A stretch of DNA of 64,000 bases from Lottia gigantea (GCF_000327385.1 NW_008710049.1:3827550-3891549); one strand, 5' to 3'. Counted from the first letter of the stretch, positions 11,781 through 24,289 are shown. Notes: generated by a model from the letters alone, not told the origin. Program-made: numbers and translations.

Positions 11781-13639
11781 GTAAGTTCTATTTATTCTAA
11801 ACCTCTCCTAGTAGACCCAAGAGAGTTCTGCTAGTGCATTGATTATTTTCGTATTTAAATGTTCTCTCGCTTTGATATTTCTAGCGAATCGAAATTATCT
11901 CAGTGAATTTAAAATCGTTAAATTGTTATCAGATGTTTTCATGTCTGTATTTTTAAATGTTCATGTAGAAATTTGTCTAGCAACCTACATAATATTGTCT
12001 AAATATAATCAGTGGTCAAAAGAATATGTGTGTTAATTGAGCTATATTTGCCAGACATGTATGACAAATGCTTCAAAATGACAGTTATTTAGAACATAAA
12101 TTTTCAGAAATAAGGATAAGAATTGGGGTACATGAGCTGTATATAGTCTCTGGAAAGGTGTAAAGGTGGGGAATTATAAAACTATAGAGATCCAAAAAGA
12201 CAGGGTATGGCAGATTGGCTTAAAGATATTGAAAATGTTACAACTTGAAGTACATGCAGCGGTATATATAAATTAGTATCTTTATATAAATATGCATATT
12301 GAAATGTGGGGAAGCAAAAATTCTCTTTTGTATTATAAATACCATAAATTGAAGAGTTATTTTTCAATATCAAACACCTCAAAATTTTCCAGTATTTTTG
12401 CCTTCAAAATACCTATGAACATCTTCCTAAAAGAAAAAGTATAAAAAGTTTCAATTTGGTATTTAAATAGGCTATCAACACCTCAATTTGAAGGTGTTTA
12501 AAGATCTTTATGACCAAGCATCATGTTGAGAAAATCCATTACTGACATACATCATCAGAATATGAAAAAATAATTCAAATTGGTCGAGGGTAATTTAGAT
12601 TGGTCGAAGGAGAGCTTAGTAATTAACCAACTAATAGATTCTGTAGAAATCTTCACACTTTGACTATTTTATGATTTTGTTATAATAGAAAGGTAGATGA
12701 GGTGAAGAAATTGGAGATGAGGCTAAAATGAAAGTAGATTATGACACATTAAAGTGGAGAAAAAAATTACTGCTTTCAGAATGGTTTATTTTATCTTTAA
12801 ATTCTCTGAAAATTAAAGGGGAGTATGTGATTGCTTCACAAAGTACTGTTAATTGTTTTATATGTACAAGCTCTGAGCGCCTGTTTCAAAAAAATCTTGC
12901 ATTCCATTTTGTAATTAGTCTTGTATTTCTAAATGTAAATTCAACATGTACAAATTCTTATTGTAACAGTTTTTGAAGAACAGCTCCCTTAGTACTACTC
13001 AGTGAGTGGAGGCCAAACAGCTACTAAATTGATTTATAATTTTTGTGTCAAAAAGTTTTGAAATCTTCTAAAAGAAATGGGAGAAAGTTTAAATTAACAG
13101 GCATTACCGCATACTATTTCTTAGCCCTGTTTATGAAGTAAGGGCCAAGATATTGGCTGACCCTGAGATAGCAAAAGTCTGAGACTATTCTTTAAGTTTT
13201 TTATCAAAATCTCTTTAAATGAGTAAAGTTTAAATCAACCGCCTTGCTAAGAATTGATCATTAAATGAGTAGGCCTACACAATAAATCAGAATTCAGATA
13301 TCATTATTAACAACCACAATATAAATAAATCATGGTGGTTATAAATGCAAGATAATTAATCATATTTATTATAAAATCATATTTCTATCTCCATATAAAT
13401 GTAATTAATCATAATTCTTATAAAATATTCATATGTTATATAATTATATCTAATGTAATATTTTACTAGCCTATTTAAAGCACTATTGTCCCCTGAGGAC
13501 CATGTGAAGCTCTTATCAAAGCTGAAATATAACTTTAAGTTCCTGCCAAATACATCAAAATCTAAAGCCCTGTATTTCAGATTTTCTATTTTTATATTTA
13601 TGATGTTGGAATAAATAAAAGAATGATCATATTTTGAGC

Positions 13640-14190
13640 TGTATTTAGACATGATTTGCAAATACAAGCAAATTAAAACCGTGTGAGAATGTGCTTTCAA
13701 AGCTGTATAAAGATTTTTAACTGAAATATCAAATAAAGGAAGTTTATGATATTAGTACACAAGTATTTTCAATATCTTCATTGTATCAATTGTACATATT
13801 TTGCACCTGTTTGCACATGACCAGCAGATACAACCAAATTAAAACCCTGCTATCAAGTTATATAAATAAAATATTGAGAGAGTATCTGTGTAGTTAATGA
13901 TACACAGTAATTCTACACAAGCCTTGTAAAATTTTTATTGTTGAAAGAACTCAGTCATTTTGTAGCTTTATTTAGACATGACCAGCAGATACAACTAAAC
14001 TAAAACCCTGCTATCAAGTTTTATAACTAAAATATTGAGAGAGTATCTGATGGTTGTACATAAGCCTTGTAAAATGTTTATTGTTGAAAGTACATAGTCA
14101 TGTTGTAGCTTTATTTAGACATGACCAGTAAATACAACCAATTCCTGCTATCATGTATTTTAAAACCAATATAAAGATTTATAACGAATA
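13640..14190 (+). repeat. Degenerate tandem repeat, about 145-165 bp unit, four copies
   Basis: The marker ACATGACCAGCAGATACAA recurs with changes at 13649 (worn), 13815, 13976 and 14119, giving spacings of about 166, 161 and 143 bp. Each copy continues with AAAACCCTGCTATCAAGTT, then AATATTGAGAGAGTATCTG, then GCCTTGTAAAAT.TTTATTG. The two middle copies are the most alike. An open frame on the minus strand overlaps the first copy and is best explained as a by-product. Confidence 0.8.
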
Positions 14191-15060
14191 TAGAGGAAGT
14201 TTGTAATAGTTTATGATGATAGTAAAGATTAAACACATGTATTATTGATATTTTTATTGTGCCAAGTAAACTGTGAAATTATCTTTCAGTCTTAGTTGTT
14301 AGTCCATCATTAGTACTACTACTGATCTACTGACTCGATTGTGAAACTTTATAGAAATAGAACATAGAACTGTTGAATTAACCTTCCTTGAAGTACAAAT
14401 TTTTTTGTTTAAAATCTTGGTTGTTTCGGTCTTAGGGTTCCAAACCTTTCCCACCCCAAACATATTCCTAATGTGTATACACTAACACTATCCATTGATA
14501 CTGCTGACAAAAAAATAAGCCAATGAGAAAAAACTTACCTTTAGAGTTGTGCAGATTGGTTCAGTTGTAAGAGATTAAAACCAAGATAAGTATGAAATGG
14601 CTTTTTGAAAATCTTCCAAGACTGAAGAAATACATGGAATGTTTTAAATAGAATAGAAGCTATTGTAGGGATTGGTTTGTAAAGGTGCAAAATGTTTTGA
14701 AAGAAATCTACGCTTTTGAAATCCTAGTGAATATGTAAAGTGAGTAGTGATGGGAGGATATTATATCTATATGCAGCATTGTAGAGAATTTCCAGTAGAG
14801 GTTTTTTTATATTCCTAGTTAGACTATTGGACTCTACAAAAGCCCTAAAAAAAGGCAGTATCAATGAAATAAATTTCAAAAGCAAATAGCAATAGAGTCA
14901 AAATCTAAACAATTGATTTATTTGAGTTAAAAGTACATAATTATATTTATTAAAACAATTGAGACCTTCATGAGATTTGTTACATTAAACACAATAATTC
15001 TTTTATATTTTCAATCTTGTTAATAAACATACAGGAAATATAACATATTGGGTTTTAACT

Positions 15061-15246
15061 TCCAGGGCTTTATTCAAATAAGGATGTCAAAATTAAAGTA
15101 TGAAAGGGCAATATACAGTGATAGATTTTAATGCATTAGTTGTCTAGTGCTCATCTTATGCTGCGGACACCTGTAACTGTGTAACCTGTGTCTCCAGGAC
15201 AGCTACTTCTGGAAGGTTTTTATTCAGATAAGGAGGTTAGGATAAC
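15061..15246 (+). repeat. Imperfect direct repeat, about 148-bp offset
   Basis: GGGCTTTATTCAAATAAGGA near 15065 is echoed as GGTTTTTATTCAGATAAGGA near 15214. The sequence between is unrelated to known elements. It may be an old tandem duplication. Confidence 0.4.
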
Positions 15247-15779
15247 GTAAGTATATAACACACCAAATCAATGCTTTACCACATTTATTTACATCTTTTA
15301 TCTTATGAATGAAACTAAAGGTTATGATCCCAGGATGGATTACAATACCCTCATCCAAACTTAAGTAGTTTTTTTGCAATTTGGTTCTGGTGTTCTATTT
15401 AACATTTTGTTCAATTCAAAGGTGAAGTTAGCATCTTTTAAACAGAATGTGAGCACTCTCTCTCTCTGAAACCACTTCTGATCTGAAGTGTATAGTTTTT
15501 CAAAAGGGATATGTGAGATAAACAATGTATGACTGGTAACTACAGACAAATCAACAGCCATGTTGCAAACTACTGATACCAAGGTGTTATTTCTGAGAAG
15601 GTATTTTATTTTGAAACCTGATAGAAAGAAAGTAAAAGGAAGAAAGCTAACTGATTGAGATATTAATGAATGTTTTGATGAGAAATAATGAGGTGAAGGC
15701 GGCTGTTTTTTTGTTGTTGATTTTCAGAGATAGGTCAGGTTACTCAACATCCTAATTTGGACTACCATTGCTACCTGCT

Positions 15780-16131
15780 TTAAAGATGGGTTCCCTTATT
15801 TTCATTTATGCTAATACTTATATGAATAGAAAGTAAAGGCGAAAGTAAATACCACTTTGTCTCATATGTCCATGATTAATTCATAATTAGCTAAATTAGA
15901 AGAGAATTACCAGCAGAATTCTAATGAGTGACTGATCAAAACTCGTGTGACTGGTTAAAAAGTCTTTTTGTTGTTTGCCCAGATTGTACATATACTGACA
16001 TTGATGATTGGTTAAGACTCTTAATTATATGTAATAAAAACATAATGATGTGATTAAGAATACATGATAATTCATTAGAAACAAAAAGTTTCCTTAATTT
16101 GACACTAAAAAATAAGGAAACCCATCTTTAA
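15780..16131. mobile_element. MITE with TTAA target duplication, about 344 bp
   Basis: Terminal inverted repeats begin AGATGGGTTCCCTTATTTT at 15784 and end in the complement of AGATGGGTTTCCTTATTTTT at 16127. They differ at about one base in the first 19. TTAA flanks the element on both sides (15780-15783 and 16128-16131), as expected for a TTAA target-site duplication (piggyBac-like and some other DNA transposons). The interior of about 300 bp has no transposase frame, so the element is non-autonomous. The well-kept ends suggest it is younger than most repeats nearby. Confidence 0.75.
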
Positions 16132-16149
16132 GAGTCAAGATTAAAGTTA

Positions 16150-16420
16150 TGTACATGGCATACTTACTTTGTCTAAATCACGTGACAACAGAAACATTTC
16201 TAGCTACACTTAATGAGGTGTGTTCACTAGAATCCTTGATTATTGTAGTCTAGTTAGGTTGGTTTACATCCTTATTTGTTCTTCAAGGTGAACAATGTAA
16301 GTAGTCTGCTAGACATGTTATACTTACTCTCTCTGGAACACATGGCATCAAATAATATCTAGCTGCACATAATGAGGGGTTGTTGATTCTTATAGTTCAA
16401 ACAGGTTACTCAACACTAAA
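16150..16420 (+). repeat. Imperfect tandem duplication, 160-bp offset
   Basis: A block starting near ACATGGCATACTTACT (16153) is repeated from ACATGTTATACTTACT (16313). Both run through TCTAGCTACACTTAATGAGG or TCTAGCTGCACATAATGAGG and then a GATT.TT.TAGT stretch. Similarity is moderate over about 70 bp. It lies directly beside the TTAA MITE. Confidence 0.6.
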
Positions 16421-19400
16421 GTTTGGATCACTTTTTGCCAATCAACATCTGATCTCAAACTCTCAAGAGATATACCATAGTAAGACAGAATTTTTCTCCA
16501 TATTTTTGTGATGTTAAGATTCATTTCACTGATCTTCAAAGGATTTTTGAATAGTTTTATTTCAGGAAAAAATAGGTGGAAATGGATTGTAAGTAAACCA
16601 GTTCTTTCAGCTCTGAAACTCTATTCAAGTGAAAAATGTTAACAAATTTGGCCTAATGATCTAGAAAAACTCAGTAATTTTGGAAGTTGTGGTTATCTTA
16701 GAAAAAATCAACTGGAAGATGATAGTAAGCAAAGTTCGACAATTTACTTTCTGGGTTAATGGACTTCGAATGCTGAACACAAACATCTTAATTAATGGTT
16801 ATTTTACATTCTTTAGTCCAGGATTTTACAAACAGGTTCTCTCTCATGTCAAATTAACTCCCTTGTTCATTAAATTATCGTAAATTAAGGTAAATTATTT
16901 AGTAAATGGCTGAACACTGATGTGAATTACTCATAGTGAACTAAGGGTAATGAGGATGGCTAATGAGGTGGAAGATCTACAAGGAAGATTATGTTAAAAT
17001 ATTTGAACCAAAGTATTTTATACAAGTTTAAATTTTGCTTTTAACTAAAGTTTTACAAGTATACAAGCAAGGTTTTGATTTTTTGGGGAGTTATTAAACA
17101 ACTTTAATTTTTAAAATCAAGCGAAATATAATTATAAATGTCTTGGTCAATTTTATTTTGGACAAGCAACAAGGATAGTTTTGTAATGTCAGACTGCTGT
17201 ACGACAGATAGTGTGTGGTACCAGCCTGAAGTCTGGAAACAGCACAATATACATCTACCATGTAAGCCTACCAAATGGAATTGTATATAAGACAATGTAG
17301 ATTTGTAATGTTAACACATCATGGTGTTTAATCAATTTCAAATATACAAGAACAAATTACAGTTTAAATCTCCAAATGTTTATCATATTCAGAGAATCTC
17401 TTTGACTCATGGTACCAATTTCTATAGCATGCTGGTAAATTTCACTTTTGTACAAAACAAGTTTACGTCAATGGTATAATTTTTATCTAGATAAGAAGGA
17501 AATTACCTATATGTAATACAGTTGGCAGATATCGTTAATTAGACTCAATTAACAGATTTTAAACACAAGCTGTGATGTTTTGTAATGGTTCAATTAGACC
17601 CAAGAATTTAATTTTTTTTTTTCCTTGATTTAAAGTTAAGTTTCTTTGAAAGTTATAAATAATATTGTTGTCTGGTTCAGAAGAAATGAAATGAAATATA
17701 ATTGAGTTATACATCCTACCTTTTTGCACCAGTTCAGACTGATGAGTATGGGCAATGCCATGCAGTGTGCAATAAGATAAATTTTGTCAGGACATAGGCA
17801 TATGGTTTAGATGAGTTTTTTCAATACATTTCTTGTAGAATCAGACAGTAAGTTAGATACACTGGTCTTATGGTCAGTTTAGAAATATAAATATAATTAC
17901 AAAGAGGTATAAAGAGAGAATAAGGTTTACCCATGGAATGACTCTGAGATCAACTGGATTTTCAACAACTGTTAAAAACTTGCAGCATGAGTTAAGTCTG
18001 AGGAGAATTGACAAATGAAAAAAGGCAGTTGAAAAGTTTCTATCAGTGCTCATGTTCTTTTGCACAGCAAAATTTTGATTGTCCACCTAAGCTGTTTATG
18101 ACCATCCAGTTGGCTAAAATAGTAAGGTCTATAGAAAAAAGTGTTGCATTAAGTTTGTTTAAAATTGTTTCAATTTCTTTAAGTTAAGATTGTAAGAGAT
18201 AAATATATAACTTGTTTTGAAATATTCCAATTAGTTTTTCATTTTATAGTGAAACTAAGAAAATTATCAGAAGTGGCTCAATTAGTAACAGAAGTCAATA
18301 GAATAATTACTCTGAGAGTATTTCTAACAGAAACAGATATATTTAGTTTATTTTTCTGATTGCTTACATATTGGTAAAATGCAATGCTCCACTAAAATAA
18401 GTAGCATGAAAATCAGCCGTTAAAGCAAATGATTGGACAACTATATCCATATAAGTCCAAACTATTTTTTAACTTATTTGCTGGAAAATTCACAGGCATT
18501 TATCTTTAAGCTCAAACAAACACATTGAACTGCATACAATTAAGTAAATTTACCTTGCTGTACACTATGTACCACAATATCTGTTAAATTTCTGGTATGA
18601 ATCAAGATATATTAAGATATTGGTAAAAACTGATACCATGTTGGTTTGATCAGAGATTATTTCAGCTATTTTAGTAATGGTAATTAAAATGTTTATCATT
18701 AAGTAATCAAAAGAGTAACACAGCTGATTTCACCACTATGGTGGTATAATTTGGTGCACTTTACTTTTAACTTGTTTGGTTTTGCTTAAAATATGTTCTA
18801 TAAGGTTCTCACATGTTAGAACTCTTTTATACAAAATCAGAAACTCTTTTTAAAAACAAACGAAAATATAATGCACTTCCTGTTTTTTTCAAAACTCCTA
18901 CTATTACCACTTATGTGGTTTTATTTCAAAATTCTTTACTTAGAAAAATTATGTGTGTAATGTAAGAGATAGAGGTTTTAACCCTTTAAGGAATGAAATT
19001 TAATAGAATAAACTTGGACGTATCAATTTTTGTTTTCAAAATAGATAAGTATTGATACAAGTGGGGACTAGCGATGTCAGACTTTATAAAGTAGCTTCCG
19101 TTTTCAAGTTGAGGATCATAACTTTAACTGACTTTTTTATATAATATTGAATAAAAATTTTATTGAATACCCATTTTAACCCCTTTTCTAATTGTAATAG
19201 AATCATAGGTTATGTAGATTTTTTGCAACAGGTCCTTGTGCGGCATCATTTTTCCAAAAGCATTTATAGAACACAGAAATACCACACATATCATTTTAAT
19301 AATAGGTGGTAGAATCTCAGGTCAATCAACAAGGAAACAAGAAATAGTTTAATATTAGTTTATAATATTTGTTCAATCCCAACATCCTCCAATACTGATC

Positions 19401-19703
19401 ACATTTAACATTGACTTCCAGGTCACAATGAACATAAATATCTTCACTAAACATAATAAAAAGGTGTAATCGAAAACCATTATCCTTATATGGAAATTGA
19501 TAAAAGGATTATTTGTGATGTATGAGTTTCACAGGATCCTGCCTTCTGGCTTGTTTTACCAATATTTCTAGACCTGTTTATTGGCTCCGAGAGAAATTTG
19601 TTTCAGCGTTGATTTTCGTTGTCAATTTTGATCGTCAAGAAATTCCAATTAACTCATCTTATGGTGATTTCATGTCATTTCTTACAGATTTGACCTAATA
19701 TGA

Positions 19704-20138
19704 CCTAGTTTCCTTTCAACATACTTCGTTCCTGTTATTTCCTACATTCTGTGTATCATCATTTCAATGAAAGCTTTTGTAATGAGTAAAAACCTTAAAC
19801 CTATTCAAGAAGCTGTTCTTCTGCATCTTCCGTACTTTTGGTTCTATTTCGTTCCCCATATTACTTACATTCTGTGTATTCTCATTTTAATGAAAGCTGT
19901 AGATGTATTCTGGAAGATGTTTACAAAGCTTCTGCATGGCATGTGGATTGTTTCCTTGTTCCTCGCAGGATTTGATCTTTTCAAGTATATATTTGAAATT
20001 TATTTTTTTCATGAGGAAGCTCTTTTATCTGCTGAAATTGGTCGGGATACACAGTTCAAAAAACACTGGACAGAAACTTCTAAATTGTATATACCTAAAA
20101 AAAATTTTGTCAAGCAGTCTTTGAGCATTAAAATCTAG
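19704..20138 (+). CDS. Unrecognised open frame with hydrophobic segments and an internal duplication
   Basis: The frame is open from 19704 to a stop at 20138. I do not recognise the product. The first ATG is at 19767 (123 codons), but the frame starts earlier. The peptides YFVPVISYILCIIISMKA and YFVPHITYILCILILMKA lie 41 residues apart, from a 123-bp duplication with 9 mismatches in 54 nt, four of them silent. Two hydrophobic stretches follow (around FVPHITYILCILIL and MWIVSLFLAGFDLFKYIFEI), then a basic tail, so a membrane protein fragment is possible. No splice sites, homologous family or clear start were found. It could equally be a chance frame across a duplicated T-rich segment. Confidence 0.2.
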   Translation, partial: PSFLSTYFVPVISYILCIIISMKAFVMSKNLKPIQEAVLLHLPYFWFYFVPHITYILCILILMKAVDVFWKMFTKLLHGMWIVSLFLAGFDLFKYIFEIYFFHEEALLSAEIGRDTQFKKHWTETSKLYIPKKNFVKQSLSIKI

Positions 20139-20942
20139 CACAGCTACCAGAGATGTTCTCACATGTAGTATAGTGATATTATAACAGTTATATGCTCAAA
20201 TGAACCAATCTGAACCAAAACTCAGGATCTGCCCATAGTTAGGACAATCAAATATTGACTGAGAAAGAATCAAGTCTCTGTCAAAAATTCTATTAACTCA
20301 ATAATCTTGTAATAAATGTTCCTGACAAAGATATTACTACCAATCAACACAGGGACGGAAGGTCATGTTTGTTTTAGACACGCGTCTGGTCAATCATCAA
20401 TACCCCTTCATCTCCGGCATCCAGTCAATAGATTGTAGGAATTAACCAACTCTAGAAGAAGTCAATATCCTTCAGTTTATTAATCCCACTTCTGCTACTA
20501 AAATATTCCACTTTGAATCAAGTTAATGACCGTGCCAGTTGTTCAGTTCCTAAATTTGGGAAACTTTTCTCACATACAAGAACTTTGTTATACATAGTAG
20601 AGGCTGCTCTAAAAACATTGTCTGTATTAGTTTTATTAGAAGATGGAAATTGAATATTATTTCGGTAGCACAAATAAGACATCCACACATGTATACCAAA
20701 AATTGCTTTTGCAATATTCATTTTTTTATTTTATTTAGATAATATATTTCAAATGAGGTGACTTTGGGAATTGATAGTATAGATATTCGTTACCAAACTA
20801 ATATCTACAGTCTTAAGGCTGCAAAATCAATGAAGCACCAACATTAGATAAAACTAGCTGTATCAAAGGTGTATATGGTAGAATTGCTGACTATAGCTTG
20901 GAACAACATGAAATTATGAAATCTTAATACTCTTCAAGTTAT

Positions 20943-21017
20943 ATGGTCAGTTAGATATAGGAAAGGCTATGGTCAGTTAAATATAGGAAAGGCTATGGGC
21001 AGTTAAATATAGGAGCT
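20943..21017 (+). repeat. 26-bp tandem repeat, about 2.9 copies
   Basis: Unit GGTCAGTTAAATATAGGAAA plus GGCTAT starts at 20943, 20969 and 20995. The first two copies differ at one base and the last is shortened. The near identity shows a recent expansion. Confidence 0.85.
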
Positions 21018-21810
21018 AACATTATGATATACATGAAAATATGAAATGATATACTGCCATTATTTATTGTCTTTGACTTGGCCGTCTGGTTTGCTCCATT
21101 CATAACAATGGATTCAGAAAGCTTCTGACTTGGTTCAAGACTGGCCAAGATGACAATTGGATGAGAAATCAATAAAAATGAAATGCTGATAAATCAAAAA
21201 CAGAGAATGTGATATAGAATATTGAGTCATATGCTCCTGTGCACCTGCCTGTTCACTTTTTCTTGATTTATAAACTGAAAGACTGATATTATAGTTGGAT
21301 GTTGATGAAGGCTTAAGAACAAACTTTCTGATGTTTCAAGCACTTTAAAAGTAATGTTATATGCTAATAACAAGTTTGATTATGGACACCTTCATGGTAG
21401 AATGTTCTTAAGATTGGATTAATTTGGTTCCCACATTTACATAAGAAAGAAGTTATTAAAGACAGTATACTTTCTTGTCAGTTTTTTTAAAGATTTTTCA
21501 ATTTAAGCATTAGTTTAATAATTGTAATATAATTTGTCATTGATTTCACCATAGGGCTATGTTAAGAGATAATTTATCTTGATGATAAAAAGATAAATGT
21601 GTCTACAAATTAACAAATAATCAAAATTAATGTTGTTTTACAGGTTGAAAATAAAACCAAGATCCATCTTTCAGTATTGTATTTTAAGTTAAACTTTACA
21701 TACATTACATATCTCTCATTTGAATCAAAGATAGAATACCGGTACCAAATAACGGCATTTTTTATTACAGCCCTTCCAACCTGATGACAGAATAACATGT
21801 TGAGTAATCA

Positions 21811-21913
21811 GGCCATGTATTCTCAAAACGATCTTAGAGCTAGGATATCCTAGAAACAATGTTAGAAGTTAAAACCTGAGGACATCCTAGTGCTTAGATT
21901 ATTTCGAGAATAC
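21811..21913. mobile_element. Palindromic MITE, copy 1 (family of 32256)
   Basis: The left end GTATTCTCAAAACGATCTTA (21817) pairs with the complement of the right end, GTATTCTCGAAATAATCTAA (to 21913), over about 28 bp. Internal landmarks GGATATCCTAGAA.CAATGTTAGAAG and GGACAT.CTAG.GCTTAGATTAT are shared with the copy at 32256-32363. The outer GGCC survives on the left only. It encodes nothing. Confidence 0.75.
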
Positions 21914-22027
21914 GCAGTCTGAAGGAAATATCCAAACCCTGGATCCCCCCTTCTCCCCAGCCATGTTAACTTATTTATCAACTATGGCTCATTTGAACAA
22001 TTTCAATCAAAGAGACATTGAATTCAG

Positions 22028-22145
22028 TGGCGTTTTTAAGAAACCTAAGTTGAGGGGGCCGAGCAGGGGCCACAAAATTTTTTCAGGGGGGCCACAGGCT
22101 ATGTAAATTGATAAAAAGTGGGAGGGGGGGGGGGGGCCAGCCTCT
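22028..22145 (+). repeat. G-rich tract (possible transposon end, G-quadruplex potential)
   Basis: Separated G runs occur at 22054-22058, 22066-22069, 22086-22091 and a run of 13 G at 22124-22136. GGGGGCC and GGGGCCAC are repeated among them. The preceding CAGTGGCGTTTTTAAG resembles the start of some non-autonomous DNA transposons, but no matching far end was found. Two short overlapping frames that begin here are artefacts of the low-complexity run. Confidence 0.5.
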
Positions 22146-22701
22146 TTTCTTTTCACAATTTCACAATGGAGATAAGTATATTTTTGGTAATATTTCTTAC
22201 AATGGTGACAATAAAGTTAAACTTGCTCTTGGTAAAAAATCATATGATTGCAGACAATTCTACTTCAATTTGCCAAGAAAAAACAACCAGTATTTTAACT
22301 GATTTAATAACAGTTGTATAGTTCCTGACTCGCATGCTGTAAATGGTTAACTCTGGGATATAATTATGGCATAAAATCTAACTGGAGTCTTCAAGCACTA
22401 GAAAAATAGCTCACATAAAACATTATTAAATCATAATATTGTTATTAACTGTTTTTAGTTCTATTATCTTAGTATAATGAAGACAACAAAGCTTGTATTT
22501 AATCTCAAACACCCACCAGCATATTAGGTTTTTATACTAGATGACTCTTTCAGATTTACTTGAAAAACTGTTAACATTTGTGGAGTAGCAGGGCTCTTAG
22601 AGTTCGATGCTTTCTATTGGTCATAGTTTAATGCTGGAAATAGGATGTTCCCATTTGACAATAAACAGAGGTAAGGTGTGATACAGAATTAACAAACTCA
22701 C

Positions 22702-23031
22702 TGTCATTTTGCATTTTGCACAGTGGGACGAAAAACAAAATAGCATAGTGGTAGATGTTTCAGAATAATGTTTATCATTTAGATATTTCAAAAAAACCTT
22801 GGAACTGTAAACATAGAATTTATTCAGAGTACTATGTCCTACTTTCTTGCTCTTGATTTGACTAACAAGGATGAGCAAATTCACACAGCCTGCATTTAAG
22901 GAAATTTTGCTCAGATCAGTAGACACTTCTTCTTTGTCAGCCTTGTAACTTGACCAAATATTTGGATGCTGTGGAACATGGTGGAGAATTCCACCAAGAT
23001 AATCACAAGTTATATTCCATATTAGAAAACT
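22702..23031 (-). CDS. Unrecognised open block with possible splice sites (exon or decayed transposon ORF)
   Basis: On the minus strand an acceptor-like TTTAACAG precedes 23031 and a donor-like GTGAGT follows 22702. The 330 bp between are open in one frame (110 codons, phase 0 at both ends). The frame stays open past the donor to 22621. The peptide begins SFLIWNITCDYLGGILHHV and later reads KKVGHSTLNKFYVYSSKVF. The order HHV...HSTLN.F...K.F is faintly like large transposon-borne proteins with a FHS-L-N/F-P-K signature, but the match is weak. A TAA lies just upstream in frame, so if this is not an exon it is a truncated relic. I do not assign a function. Confidence 0.22.
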
Positions 23032-24210
23032 CTGTTAAAGATTTATTCTTATATTGAAAAAATCAACATGGTGCAATTGAGTGATTTGTATTCATCATTG
23101 ATATACTCAATTCAGCACAACAAACAGAAATACACCCTCTTTATTACCACAATGACCTCTACTAGCTTCACATACTGTACTTTATCAATCAAATTTACTA
23201 GAAAACTAAAACTAACATCTCATAAACCAAGCAACCTACTCATTGGAGTCAAAATCTCATAAAACTCGAGGGAGATCAGGGTAAATTGGCCTTCAATAAA
23301 ACTTTTAGAATCGTGCAATAAAATTCTTTCATTTGAAAAATGGGAATTTCGTGTTCTAGCCTCCTCCAATAAGACTTTAGTTTTTTAAAGAAATGGCCAA
23401 GATTTGATCAAATGGAAAATGGAATCAGTTCACTCTATTTGATCGCTGAAGAAAAGGTTAATTTTCAAGGATTTCTGAAGAAGTTTTTTTTACGTCATGA
23501 CACAGAATGAGATGGTTCATTATGTTAGGATTTAAAACTCATCAATTGGGGTGAAGGGTAGTCAGAAATCTTTCGCTCTATTTAATTACTTCGCTTCTTT
23601 TACTGCAACTTCATTTCATTTCCATGCAATGATTTTAAGATTGCTTGTGTTAAAATTGAAATTGGTTCCAATGGTTCAAGTCTTCTGTTAGCAGCCTCTT
23701 ACAATATTCTTTCTTTTTATTAGATAATGCACTTTAGCACATCTCGTGATTTTAAAGTATGTCTTATCCTTTAGAATCAATTCAGATTCTTTTGAAGTTT
23801 GTACATATTGCATTTTGAGGTAATTAAAGTCCACAATGGATACTATATTTATAAAAATCAAAGGTTGATGCTGTTTTACAGTTTCTTAAAGAGTGATTGT
23901 CTAAACTTGATAAATATTTCTACATCTTTTTTAGAAAGTGAAGGTATAACTTTTTTATCTGTAAAGTTACATGTATGTTTTTTAACATTACTTTAATAAC
24001 ACTTTCTGAAGGTAAATAGTTCTAACTGAAAATTGCAGTTGCTGTCAAATGCTGTCAGTTGCTAGTTTTTTTACTTTCTAGTAATATTTTGAAATCTGGT
24101 AGTCAACTTTAACAGTTGAAATGTTCAACTATCCACATGTGAATTACACAGTCCTGAGTATACCTCAAGAATATCCAGATTTAACTTTCTTATTCAAGGC
24201 CTGTTACCTT

Positions 24211-24280
24211 TTCATAGATACAGATACACTTTCATAGATACAGATACACTTTCATAGATACAGATACACTTTCATGTATG
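24211..24280 (+). repeat. 20-bp tandem repeat, three perfect copies
   Basis: TTCATAGATACAGATACACT is repeated at 24211, 24231 and 24251 without change, then a partial TTCATGTATG follows. The perfect identity indicates a recent and probably polymorphic array. Confidence 0.9.
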
Positions 24281-24289
24281 GTTCTGTAT

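Noticed and set aside
13377-13700. 107-codon minus-strand frame
   Set aside because: It overlaps the start of the degenerate tandem repeat, is very AT-rich in composition (Ile, Tyr, Asn, Lys) and resembles no protein.
15198-15246. 49-bp candidate exon between TGTCTCCAG and GTAAGT
   Set aside because: Part of it belongs to a local direct repeat and it does not connect in phase to any known exon. A non-coding exon cannot be excluded but has no support.
20518-20721. 67-codon minus-strand frame ending in NLGTEQLARSLT
   Set aside because: Codon use looks slightly gene-like but there is no homology, no start context and no splice evidence.
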